A stretch of 64,000 bases of DNA, from positions 28,123-92,122 of the forward strand of contig CAYJRR010000002.1 of the NCBI GenBank assembly GCA_964372275.1, written 5' to 3'. Positions within the stretch are counted from its first letter, which is position 1. Each line of letters begins with the position of its first letter. The notes beneath the pieces were generated by a model that saw only the letters and a list, made by a program, of their open reading frames with translations, did no database searches and was not told the DNA's origin. Made by a program: the position numbers and the translations under genes. Below are positions 57,198 to 64,000 of the stretch, piece after piece. Source of the DNA: CAYJRR01 sp964372275 [NCBI: uncultured bacterium]. GTDB lineage: Bacteria; CAYJRR01.

Positions 57198-57766
57198 ACG
57201 ATCCGAACCGACATGGGTCGGCTCGGTTCCGGCGGGTGCTTCTCGGCGTTTTCCTGCTCACGACTGCGGCCTGCGGCTATCGCCTGAAGGGCGAGCTCTC
57301 CCCGCCGGCCGGCGTCCGCCGCATCGCCGTCCCGACGTTCGCCAACCGGACCTACGAACCCGGGCTCGAGCTCCCCTTCACCGAGCGGCTCCGGAACGAA
57401 TTCGTTCGGGGACGGGGCATGGCGCTTTCGCTCGACCGGGCGCAGGCCGATGCGGTCCTCGCCGGCGAGGTGTTGAGCTTCCGCGCCGTTCCCACGGTGC
57501 TGGTGAAGCCGGCCGGATTCCCCGAGGACCGGCGCCTGCCGACGCGCTACCGCGCGGTGGTCGAGGTTCGGATCGCCCTCCTGTCGGTCGCGACCGGCGA
57601 GGTGCTGTGGGAGGACCGGCTCGAGGGGACCGAGGAGTACGACGCCGGCGCCGCGCCGGAGGGGTTCGAGCCGCTGGCGCGCGAGTCGCAGCAACAGCAG
57701 GCGATCGCGAGCCTCGCCGAGGACCTGATGCGCGAGGCGTACGACCGGATGATGAGCGACTTCTGA
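57194..57766 (+). CDS. lptE: LptE-like LPS-assembly lipoprotein
   Basis: LptE plugs the LptD barrel and helps insert lipopolysaccharide in the outer membrane. The 190-residue protein has a lipobox LLTTAACGYRLKG, then the family pattern RRIAVPTFANRTYEPGLELPFTERLRNEFVRGRGM and a second strand/helix unit (ARYRAVVEVRIALLSVATGEVLWEDRL). A GTG start is coupled to leuS by GTGA. The stop overlaps the mazG ATG by one base. LptE sequences diverge widely, but the opening is typical of delta-type members. Confidence 0.88.
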   Translation: MNDPNRHGSARFRRVLLGVFLLTTAACGYRLKGELSPPAGVRRIAVPTFANRTYEPGLELPFTERLRNEFVRGRGMALSLDRAQADAVLAGEVLSFRAVPTVLVKPAGFPEDRRLPTRYRAVVEVRIALLSVATGEVLWEDRLEGTEEYDAGAAPEGFEPLARESQQQQAIASLAEDLMREAYDRMMSDF

Positions 57767-58653
57767 TGGCGGACCGTCCGCCGCGCGCCCGCTTCGAGGA
57801 GCTGGTGGAGGTGATGCACCGCCTCCGGACCGGATGTCCGTGGGACCGTGAGCAGACGTGGGGATCGCTCCGGCCATACGTGCTCGAAGAGGCCTACGAG
57901 GTGGTCGACGCCCTCGACCGGGCCGTCGAGGCGGGGCGTGGCGAGTCGGACCGCGAACCTGCCGTCGTCACCGGCGCCCAGAAGGAGCTCCCGTCGTCGC
58001 CGGCGCGCGAGGCGGCTCGAAAGGTGGCGGACGAGGCGGGGGATCTGCTGTTCCAGGTCGTCTTCCTGGCCGAGATCGCCGCCGAGAAGGGATGGTTCGA
58101 CGTCGACGAGGTGGTGGGCGGGATCCGGGAGAAGCTGGTGCGGCGGCATCCGCACGTCTTCGGCGAGGTCCAGGCGGAGACGGCCGACGACGTGGTGCGC
58201 AACTGGGAGGCGATCAAGGCCGGCGAACGCGCGGTGGAGGGGAGCACCTCCGCGCTCGACGGCGTGCCGAAGGCGCTGCCGGCGCTGGTGCGAGCGGAGA
58301 AGCTGGGGAAACGCGCCGCGCGCGCCGGGTTCGACTGGCGGTCGGCGGAGGCGGTCCTGGACAAGGTCGAGGAGGAGCTGGCGGAGGTGCGCGGCGCGCT
58401 GGCGAAGGGGGATCGGGCCGGCGCCGCGCGCGAGCTGGGGGACCTCCTCTTCGCCGCCGCGCAGGCCGCGCGCTTCCTGGACGTCAATCCCGAGGAGGCG
58501 GCGCGTGGCGCAACCGCCACCTTCGAGGCGCGCTTCCGCCGGCTGGAGCGGGAGCTCGCCGCCGAAGGGAAGCGCCCGGCCGACGTCGACGACGCCGAGC
58601 TCGACCGCCGTTGGGAGGCCGCCAAGCGCGCCCTCCGCGAGGGGACCGGGTAG
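57766..58653 (+). CDS. mazG: Nucleoside triphosphate pyrophosphohydrolase MazG
   Basis: MazG hydrolyses NTPs to NMP and pyrophosphate and helps keep the nucleotide pool clean. The 295-residue product has two MazG folds. The first shows RLRTGCPWDREQTWGSLRPYVLEEAYEVVDALD and ADEAGDLLFQVVFLAEIA, separated by about 30 inserted residues (GRGESDREPAVVTGAQKEL). The second shows EEELAEVRGALAKGD and ARELGDLLFAAAQAARFL. Helix-pair Glu/Asp metal residues are present in both. The ATG overlaps the lptE stop. Confidence 0.95.
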   Translation: MADRPPRARFEELVEVMHRLRTGCPWDREQTWGSLRPYVLEEAYEVVDALDRAVEAGRGESDREPAVVTGAQKELPSSPAREAARKVADEAGDLLFQVVFLAEIAAEKGWFDVDEVVGGIREKLVRRHPHVFGEVQAETADDVVRNWEAIKAGERAVEGSTSALDGVPKALPALVRAEKLGKRAARAGFDWRSAEAVLDKVEEELAEVRGALAKGDRAGAARELGDLLFAAAQAARFLDVNPEEAARGATATFEARFRRLERELAAEGKRPADVDDAELDRRWEAAKRALREGTG

Positions 58654-58683
58654 AGGGCCCATGTTCCTCCCGGCGAGAGCTCG

Positions 58684-59037
58684 ATGACCCCGGCGCTATT
58701 TCGCTGGTTGGAGACGCGCCTGCCATTGACGCGGCCGGCGATGATCTCTGCTTTCCTATGCCCGGGTCTCGGACAGTGGCTCGCCGGCCGGCGCCTGCTC
58801 GGCGCCGCACTGATGCTCGGTGCCGTCGCCTCGGTCGGCACCCCGTTCGCGGTCTGCCTCCTGGCGATGCTCCGCCCCCCGCCGTGCGACCTGTGGTCCC
58901 GGACCCTCTGGCAGTGCAACCTCGACGCCCTCGCCCACGCCTGGCGCGCTACCGTCCCGGTGCTGCGGTGGTCCGTCCCCTCGCTGGCGGCGATCTGGGC
59001 CGGCGCGGTCGCCCATGCCCAGCGGCTCGGGCGATAG
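58684..59037 (+). CDS. Small membrane protein
   Basis: The 117-residue product has a short amphipathic start followed by three hydrophobic segments (AMISAFLCPGLGQWLAGRRLLGAALMLGAVASV, FAVCLLAML, VPSLAAIWAGAVAHA). The PGLGQWLAGRRLLGAAL stretch resembles the small TM2/DUF5683-type membrane proteins. No function is known. It lies 30 bases after mazG on the same strand and converges with the IgGFc-type gene. Confidence 0.65.
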   Translation: MTPALFRWLETRLPLTRPAMISAFLCPGLGQWLAGRRLLGAALMLGAVASVGTPFAVCLLAMLRPPPCDLWSRTLWQCNLDALAHAWRATVPVLRWSVPSLAAIWAGAVAHAQRLGR

Positions 59038-59050
59038 TCGGCGCGCGACG

Positions 59051-60421
59051 TCAGTGCGCGGCGAGGTTTAGGCCGCCCGGGTAGCCGTAGGAGACGTACT
59101 GGTCGAAGCCGGTCACCGTCAGTCCGACCGGCGCCGAGGCCTTCAAGTGGTGCGTGCCGTCGGTGACGTCATGGACCAGGCTGCGCCAGCCGGAGCCGAA
59201 GTCGGTCCATTCGCTTTCCGGCAGCGGCTCGCCGTCGAGCGTCACCTCGACCCCGTCCCGCGCGACGACGGTGATCGAGTCGAACTCGTAGCCGGTCGGC
59301 GTGAGGAAGATGTACTCGTCGAGGTACTGCTCCTCGGGCGCGATCAGGATCATCGACGGATCGCCGGTGCCGGCGTTGTACATCTCGCCGACCAGGTACT
59401 GACCGACGAGCACCGGCTTGTTGGCGTGGACCAGGAAGTCCTGGGTCGACTCGAACTCCAGGAACTGTCCGGCGGAGAGCGTCCCGCTGCCGCCGGGCTG
59501 GGGCGGCTCGGTCGTGACCTCCGTCCCGTCCTCGTGCGCCAGGATCCGCCACAGGTCGGGCTCGAAACCGCGCGCCAGGCTCTTGGCCGCGGCGTAGGTC
59601 GATCCCCAGGTGGTGACCGGGATCAACTGCTCTTCGAGGTGGTCGCACGCGGCGTAGGTGAGCGGCACGGGGGAGCACTCGGTCCCGCCGAAGACGGCGA
59701 TCCGCTTGTCGGCGGTCACCAGCGTTCCGGTGAGGTCGGCGAGGTACTCGTTGGTCTCGACGTTCAGCACCTGCCCCTTCTGGAGCGTGGCGGTCATCGT
59801 CTCGCCGGGGAAGTGCGCGGGGATGTCGTTGCCGGCGGCCGTCTTGGCGGTGACGGTCACCGAGACCTCGGTCGTCCCGTCCTCGACGGCGACCACTGTC
59901 ACGAATCCGGGCAACATCCCGTCTACCGGCTGCGGCCAGGAGAGCGCGCGGTAGGTCGTTCCCAGGGACTCGGACGGGAGGAGCAGGCTCGCGTCGTTGC
60001 TGTAGACCATCACGTTCCCGATCGGATTGAACTGGTGGGCCGTGACCGGCTGGGTGCTCTTGATGTGGTAGGCCTTGTCGAGAATGCCGGTCCCCTGCAC
60101 GTCGGCGCGTGGCAGCTCGAAGATCTCGAGGCCTCCGCCCTCCACCCGCCGCTCGTCGACCGTCTCGCCGGCGAAGGTGATGGTGACGGTCGCCGCCGGG
60201 TTCCCGTGGGGGTTGCTCACCACCACGCCGTATTGCGCCGCCGACGCGTCCCCGTCGGGGAAGTCGGGGGAGTAGTAGTTGTCGAGGTCGACTGCGTAGA
60301 AGTCCTTGCCGAGGTACGTGCCGCCGTACGACTGCAGGCTGTTCTCGTTGCATCCGACCGCGGACAACGCCGCCGCCGCCGTCAGGGACCGGATCGAAAG
60401 CCGGGTTCGCGTCGGTCTCAA
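59051..60421 (-). CDS. IgGFc-binding-protein-like lipoprotein
   Basis: The 456-residue product has a signal and lipobox (LTAAAALSAVGC) and an IgGFc-binding-type domain (PF17517-like), found in many myxobacterial secreted proteins. Matches include YAVDLDNYY, VVVSNPHGNPAATVTITF, AYHIKSTQPVTAHQFNPI, FGGTECSPVPLTYAACDHLEEQLIPVTTWGSTYA and TVTGFDQYVSYGYPGGL. The TTG at 60421 is preferred over ATGs further upstream because GGAGGAGG lies a few bases before it and the signal peptide starts there. In mammals related domains bind IgG; the bacterial ligand is unknown. Confidence 0.85.
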   Translation of the reverse strand: MRPTRTRLSIRSLTAAAALSAVGCNENSLQSYGGTYLGKDFYAVDLDNYYSPDFPDGDASAAQYGVVVSNPHGNPAATVTITFAGETVDERRVEGGGLEIFELPRADVQGTGILDKAYHIKSTQPVTAHQFNPIGNVMVYSNDASLLLPSESLGTTYRALSWPQPVDGMLPGFVTVVAVEDGTTEVSVTVTAKTAAGNDIPAHFPGETMTATLQKGQVLNVETNEYLADLTGTLVTADKRIAVFGGTECSPVPLTYAACDHLEEQLIPVTTWGSTYAAAKSLARGFEPDLWRILAHEDGTEVTTEPPQPGGSGTLSAGQFLEFESTQDFLVHANKPVLVGQYLVGEMYNAGTGDPSMILIAPEEQYLDEYIFLTPTGYEFDSITVVARDGVEVTLDGEPLPESEWTDFGSGWRSLVHDVTDGTHHLKASAPVGLTVTGFDQYVSYGYPGGLNLAAH

Positions 60422-60645
60422 GGCTCCTCCTCCACCGTTCTTCAACGTGCGCGCAAACGAGCCCGACACCCTCGCTCGTGTCGGCCTCGGTGTCAATCTC
60501 GATGTCGCAGATCCGATGGGACCTGGATGGGGCAGTGGCCGGACAGGTTGCCAGGCAATCCGCCTCGGACCAACGCAACGTCCCGAAATTTCGACCGTCG
60601 GGAATGGCCTCCGGATTGCGACCCGTGGTCCTCCGGAGGGAGACG

Positions 60646-61710
60646 ATGCGCCGAATTCGAGCTCGGTTCCAGACGGTGTCAACGGCATGCCTGCTGACGT
60701 TGGTCACGGCGACGGCGAAGGCGGTGGACATCGACATCGGGTGCGAGGATGGTCGCGACGCGGTCGCCGAGGTCGTGTCGTCGGTCGACGACGCCGCGAT
60801 GAAGAGCTGGTTCGACGGCCCCTGGTGGAACCCGTTCCATCGCCGGTGGTGCTCCACCGGATCGCAAGGACAGTTCGGATGGGCGCGGACCAGCGGTCCG
60901 CCGACCACCGACGCCGGCGATCGCTTCGGCGAGCTCTACCGTGACGTCCTCGACGGCCGTCCCGTCCTCCCCGCGGAGGCCGCCGACCACGTCTATCTCG
61001 TGATCAAGGGCCTCTACGGCAACCAGCTCGCCGGCTACATGGAGGCGAATCGCGATCGGCTCGAAGACCGCGGCCTCGACGCGCGCCTGGTGCCGATCGA
61101 CACCGAAGCCGGGGTGGAACGGAACGCGGCGCGGATCCGCGATGCGATCCTGGCCGCGACGCGGACCGGCAAGAAGGTGGTGATCGTCGGACACAGCAAG
61201 GGGGGCGTCGACACCACCGCGGCGCTGTCGCTCTACCCGGAGCTGAAGGACCGGGTGCGGGCGCTGGTCGCGATCCAATCGCCCTACGGCGGCTCGCCGG
61301 TCGCCGAGGACATCCAGGGCTGCAACGCGCTCCGTCGCATCACCGACGGTTTCGTGAAGAACATCTGGGGCGGCAGTCCGCAATCGATGATCGACCTCAC
61401 CTACCGGCAGCGCCGCGCGTTCATCGCCGCACACCCGTTCCCGAGCGACGTCCCGACGGTGTCGCTCGCCAGCTCCCGCGTGGTGCAGCTCAGCTCGGTG
61501 ATGTGGAAGACGGCCTACTACGCGCGATACCGGTACGGGAAGCGCTCCGACGGCCTGGTGCTGCCGGAGGACGCCGAGATCCCCGGCTCCCGCGTGGTGC
61601 GCCTCGACGACATGGACCACGCCGAGGGCGGGCTGGTCGGCGTGCCCGGATTGCGGAAGCACCATCCCGGCGACATCACCGAGGCGCTGGTTGCCCTGGC
61701 GCTCCAGTAG
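60646..61710 (+). CDS. Secreted lipase-like alpha/beta hydrolase
   Basis: The 354-residue product has a signal peptide (MRRIRARFQTVSTACLLTLVTATAKA), two N-terminal Trp-rich segments and an alpha/beta-hydrolase core. VYLVIKGLYGNQLAGYME is the oxyanion strand, VVIVGHSKGGVDTTAAL is the nucleophile elbow and DMDHAEGG may hold the catalytic His. This resembles triacylglycerol lipase/PGAP1-type hydrolases. GGAGGG six bases before the ATG decides the start. It is divergent from the IgGFc-type gene across 224 bases. The substrate is unknown. Confidence 0.85.
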   Translation: MRRIRARFQTVSTACLLTLVTATAKAVDIDIGCEDGRDAVAEVVSSVDDAAMKSWFDGPWWNPFHRRWCSTGSQGQFGWARTSGPPTTDAGDRFGELYRDVLDGRPVLPAEAADHVYLVIKGLYGNQLAGYMEANRDRLEDRGLDARLVPIDTEAGVERNAARIRDAILAATRTGKKVVIVGHSKGGVDTTAALSLYPELKDRVRALVAIQSPYGGSPVAEDIQGCNALRRITDGFVKNIWGGSPQSMIDLTYRQRRAFIAAHPFPSDVPTVSLASSRVVQLSSVMWKTAYYARYRYGKRSDGLVLPEDAEIPGSRVVRLDDMDHAEGGLVGVPGLRKHHPGDITEALVALALQ

Positions 61711-61730
61711 GCCAGACGAGGGCGGCGTCG

Positions 61731-63290
61731 CTACGCGCCGGCGTAGCGCTCGTCGAAGACGACCTGCGAACGCTCGCGCCGGACATCGCCCCGCCAGACG
61801 ACGGGTGGCGCCGGCTCCTGGGGGTCGACCTTTCCGACGCGCGCGACGTTGACCACCTCGATCCCCGTGGGCGCGCCGAGGAGCTCCTTCACCCGCGCTT
61901 CGCCGGCAGCGAGCCCCTCGCGGCGGGGGCCGGGGATCTCCTCCAGCACCGACGGAACCTGCTGCGCGGCGAGCCCCCGGCGCTCGGCTTCGTACAGCAC
62001 CCGCATCGCCGACGCGCCGGCGTCGATCACCGCCGACGCCCAGGGGCGACGCCCCTCCGGTCGTTCCTCCGCGGAGATGCCCCACGCGATCACCAGCGGG
62101 GCTTCGCGCACCAGTTCCGAGACCGACTCGCGCACCGTCTCCTCCACCGACGCGCCCCCCAACGCGCCGGTGAGGCGGCTCCACAGGCTTCGCGACGGAC
62201 CGCGCAGGAGTTTGGCCGCGTCCTTGCCGAGGACGAGGAGGCCGTCGCCGCGCCTGCGCCATTCGGCCTCGTCGGTCGACTGCCAGGCCGCGATCTGCCG
62301 GCCGTATTCGTCGTCCCGGTAGAGGGCCGCCGTCACGTCGAACATCACGTCGGCGAACCGACCGATCTCGGTCGGGGATTGCACGAAGACCAGGCGCGGT
62401 GCGGAGATCCCCGGGGCGCGTCCCGCGATGCCGGACCCGGCCGCCAGGGCGCGGACGACCGGTGGCGGCAGCGTCGCGGAGACGAAATGGCCGCGGGCGG
62501 TCGTCCTCCGGCGCAGGACCTCCAACGGTTCGCCGTGGCCGTCGGCGACCGACCCCTGGCGGAGGTGCGCGTCGAGATGCCCGAACCGTTCGGCGGAGAT
62601 CGTCGCGAGCGATGGGGGTGGCGGCGGCGACTGCCGCTCCGGGATCACGCCGACCACCGCGTGGCACTGGACGGCCTCCGGGAATCCGAGCCACGACCGG
62701 AGATCGGTCTCGGCCGCTTCGCTCGGACGCCACTCGGTCCAAGCGTGACCCAACCCGGCGGTCGCGATCCGCATCGACTCGAGCGTCGCGCCGACGGCGA
62801 GCAGGGCGGTGCGATCGCCGTGCACGCCGGGCTCTCGGCGGCGCGTGTCGTAGAGGACGGCGATCAGGGCCGGCGCCTCCGCCAGCATCGGCATCGGCCA
62901 GTGGAGCGCGCCGGCCGAACGGTCGGCGGCGGCGCGGGCGACGGTCCGATCGCGCACCGCCGGATCGCGCACCACGACGAACGCCAGCGGCTGCGTGTTC
63001 TGGGCCGATGGCGCCTGCCGACCGGCGTCGACGACCGCCTCCAACGCGCGGGCGAGGGTGGACGCCCGGGCCTCGGCAAGCTGCTTGGCCGCCGCGGCCA
63101 GGCGCGGAGGGCCGGAACGGGGCGGGCCCCCACGAGGGGGACCTCCCCGAGGCTCGGCCGTCCGGCCGGGTCCGGACGGGGCCGCCGACGTCGGCGCGGC
63201 GCCCGCCGTCACGCCGCTCGCCGCTCCCGGCCGCGCGGCGCCCGGTTCCGCCGCCGGCGGGGCTCCGTTGGTGGGGACCCCTTCGGTCAC
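61731..63290 (-). CDS. Tandem nitroreductase-like FMN protein
   Basis: The 519-residue protein carries a nitroreductase domain (about 65-215: LEAVVDAGRQAPSAQNTQPLAFVVVRDPAV, ALIAVLYDT, ALLAVGATLESMRIATAGLGHAWTEW) and a second, more divergent nitroreductase-like half (about 290-505: FVQSPTEIGRFADVMF, LVIAWGI, SAVIDAGASAMRVLYEAERRGLAAQQVPS). The family binds FMN and reduces nitro compounds, quinones or other acceptors. A 60-residue Ala/Pro/Gly-rich leader precedes it. The GTG start overlaps the stop of the TPR gene as GTGA. The substrate is unknown. Confidence 0.82.
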   Translation of the reverse strand: MTEGVPTNGAPPAAEPGAARPGAASGVTAGAAPTSAAPSGPGRTAEPRGGPPRGGPPRSGPPRLAAAAKQLAEARASTLARALEAVVDAGRQAPSAQNTQPLAFVVVRDPAVRDRTVARAAADRSAGALHWPMPMLAEAPALIAVLYDTRRREPGVHGDRTALLAVGATLESMRIATAGLGHAWTEWRPSEAAETDLRSWLGFPEAVQCHAVVGVIPERQSPPPPPSLATISAERFGHLDAHLRQGSVADGHGEPLEVLRRRTTARGHFVSATLPPPVVRALAAGSGIAGRAPGISAPRLVFVQSPTEIGRFADVMFDVTAALYRDDEYGRQIAAWQSTDEAEWRRRGDGLLVLGKDAAKLLRGPSRSLWSRLTGALGGASVEETVRESVSELVREAPLVIAWGISAEERPEGRRPWASAVIDAGASAMRVLYEAERRGLAAQQVPSVLEEIPGPRREGLAAGEARVKELLGAPTGIEVVNVARVGKVDPQEPAPPVVWRGDVRRERSQVVFDERYAGA

Positions 63291-64000
63291 GCCTTCCTCC
63301 CCGCGTCGGCGACCAGCCGGAGGTACATCTTGGCCGGCGCGTTTTCGGCATCGCTCGCCAGGACCGCCTTCCATTCGGCGGCGGCCTCCTCCGTCCGTTG
63401 GAGCGAATAGTACGTGAGACCGAGCTGCACGCCCGCAGGAGCGTAGCGGGGTCGCTGTTTCTTGGCCGTCAACAGCTCCGCGAGCGCTTCCTCCTTTCGC
63501 CCGGCCTCGCGCAGCGTCTTCCCGAGCGAGGTCCGGATGTCGGCGAAGTCGGGACGCAGCTCGAGCGCGCGCCGGTATTCGCGGATCGCCGCGGAGGTCT
63601 GGTAGATCGCCCCGTAGACGTCGGCGAGATCGGCGTGCATGTTCGCCAGCTTCCCCTTCACGAAGGGATCGATCTGGCCGTCGGTCTCGCCCCCGCCTTG
63701 CGTGGCACGGGCGTAGACGGCGCGGGCCTCGTTGTACATGCCGAGGTCGTTGTAGGTGACGGCGAGGTTGAGGCAGGCCTCGGTGTAGGCGGGGTTGATC
63801 TTGAGCGCCTTCTGGAACGACTCCAGCGCGTCGCCGAACCGACCCTGGTCGTGGAGGATCGCCCCGCGCATGTTGTGGACGTCGGCGAAGCTCTCGGTCT
63901 GCCCGAGGATCGCTTCGAGCAACGGCAGCGCCGCCGGATAGTCGCGCGCCTGGAACCTCTCCCGCGCCTGCTCGATCAGCGCTCGGAGATTCGGGTCCAT
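63287..64000 (-). CDS. TPR-repeat protein at the window edge
   Basis: The 237-residue product is built of TPR units (ERFQARDYPAALPLLEAILGQ, HNMRGAILHDQGRFGDALESFQKALKINPAYTEACLNLAVTYNDLGMYNEARAVYARA, IREYRRALELRPDFADIRTSLGKTLREAGRKEEALAELLTA). TPR proteins mediate protein-protein contacts. An ATG falls exactly on the last base of the window, so the start is plausible but an extension beyond the edge cannot be excluded. It is coupled to the nitroreductase-like gene. Confidence 0.82.
   Translation of the reverse strand: MDPNLRALIEQARERFQARDYPAALPLLEAILGQTESFADVHNMRGAILHDQGRFGDALESFQKALKINPAYTEACLNLAVTYNDLGMYNEARAVYARATQGGGETDGQIDPFVKGKLANMHADLADVYGAIYQTSAAIREYRRALELRPDFADIRTSLGKTLREAGRKEEALAELLTAKKQRPRYAPAGVQLGLTYYSLQRTEEAAAEWKAVLASDAENAPAKMYLRLVADAGRKA

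Noticed and set aside
1-64000. tRNA, rRNA or CRISPR arrays
   Set aside because: I found no cloverleaf-like CCA-ending sequence, rRNA core sequence or regularly spaced direct repeats. A covariance-model search would be decisive.

Overview
The window is a continuous stretch of a GC-rich bacterial chromosome (about 70% GC by eye) with short gaps, many 4-base start/stop overlaps and GTG/TTG starts. LolA, an LptE-like lipoprotein, several outer-membrane beta-barrel proteins and about ten lipobox proteins show a Gram-negative envelope. A protease with a MYXO-CTERM-like tail, a PknK-like kinase, an IgGFc-binding-type lipoprotein and a glycine-rich surface lipoprotein point to Myxococcota or a related former deltaproteobacterial lineage. 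That placement is an inference from gene content. I saw no tRNA, rRNA, CRISPR array, transposase or prophage.

Layout. 1-6.7 kb: ssb, small lipoproteins, a RidA-like enzyme, a GAF-GAF-GGDEF diguanylate cyclase, an FtsB/DivIC-like protein and rimO. 6.7-10.1 kb: an AT-rich divergent promoter region, ftsK, then a four-helix-bundle (S23) gene enclosed by a perfect 35-bp inverted polypurine repeat. 10.1-18.9 kb: a sorted trypsin-like protease, an FKBP isomerase, lolA, a phosphoesterase cluster on the minus strand and a kinase-STAND-TPR regulator. 19.0-24.1 kb: an orphan CuA (CoxB-like) protein with ctaA and ctaB, then an inactive-looking M1-peptidase/barrel fusion. 24.2-30.7 kb: a zinc-ribbon/TPR pair, a hydrolase/deoxynucleoside kinase pair and surface lipoproteins. 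30.9-36.3 kb: selD with an in-frame UGA, purH, purD and a DUF1015 gene. 36.3-48.0 kb: secreted and lipoproteins, a dciA-like gene, an astD-like dehydrogenase, a large propeller lipoprotein and a metalloprotease-propeller-barrel protein. 48.2-53.4 kb: the cytochrome oxidase operon coxB-A-C-D, two small membrane proteins and sco, on the minus strand. 53.8-64.0 kb: a secreted OB-like protein, leuS-lptE-mazG, an IgGFc-binding-type lipoprotein, a secreted lipase-like protein, a tandem nitroreductase-like protein and a TPR protein at the window edge.

How the genes work together. CtaB and CtaA make heme O and heme A for the oxidase encoded 30 kb away, whose CuA centre is probably assembled by the SCO protein. 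LolA, LptE and the barrels serve the outer membrane. SelD appears to be a selenoprotein and is translationally coupled to purine synthesis genes. The least ordinary features are the S23 gene inside its inverted repeat with a probable gene-less relative behind ssb, the 182-bp palindromic element that supplies the stop codons of two convergent genes, the UGA codon in selD, and two outer-membrane barrels fused to peptidase-like domains.
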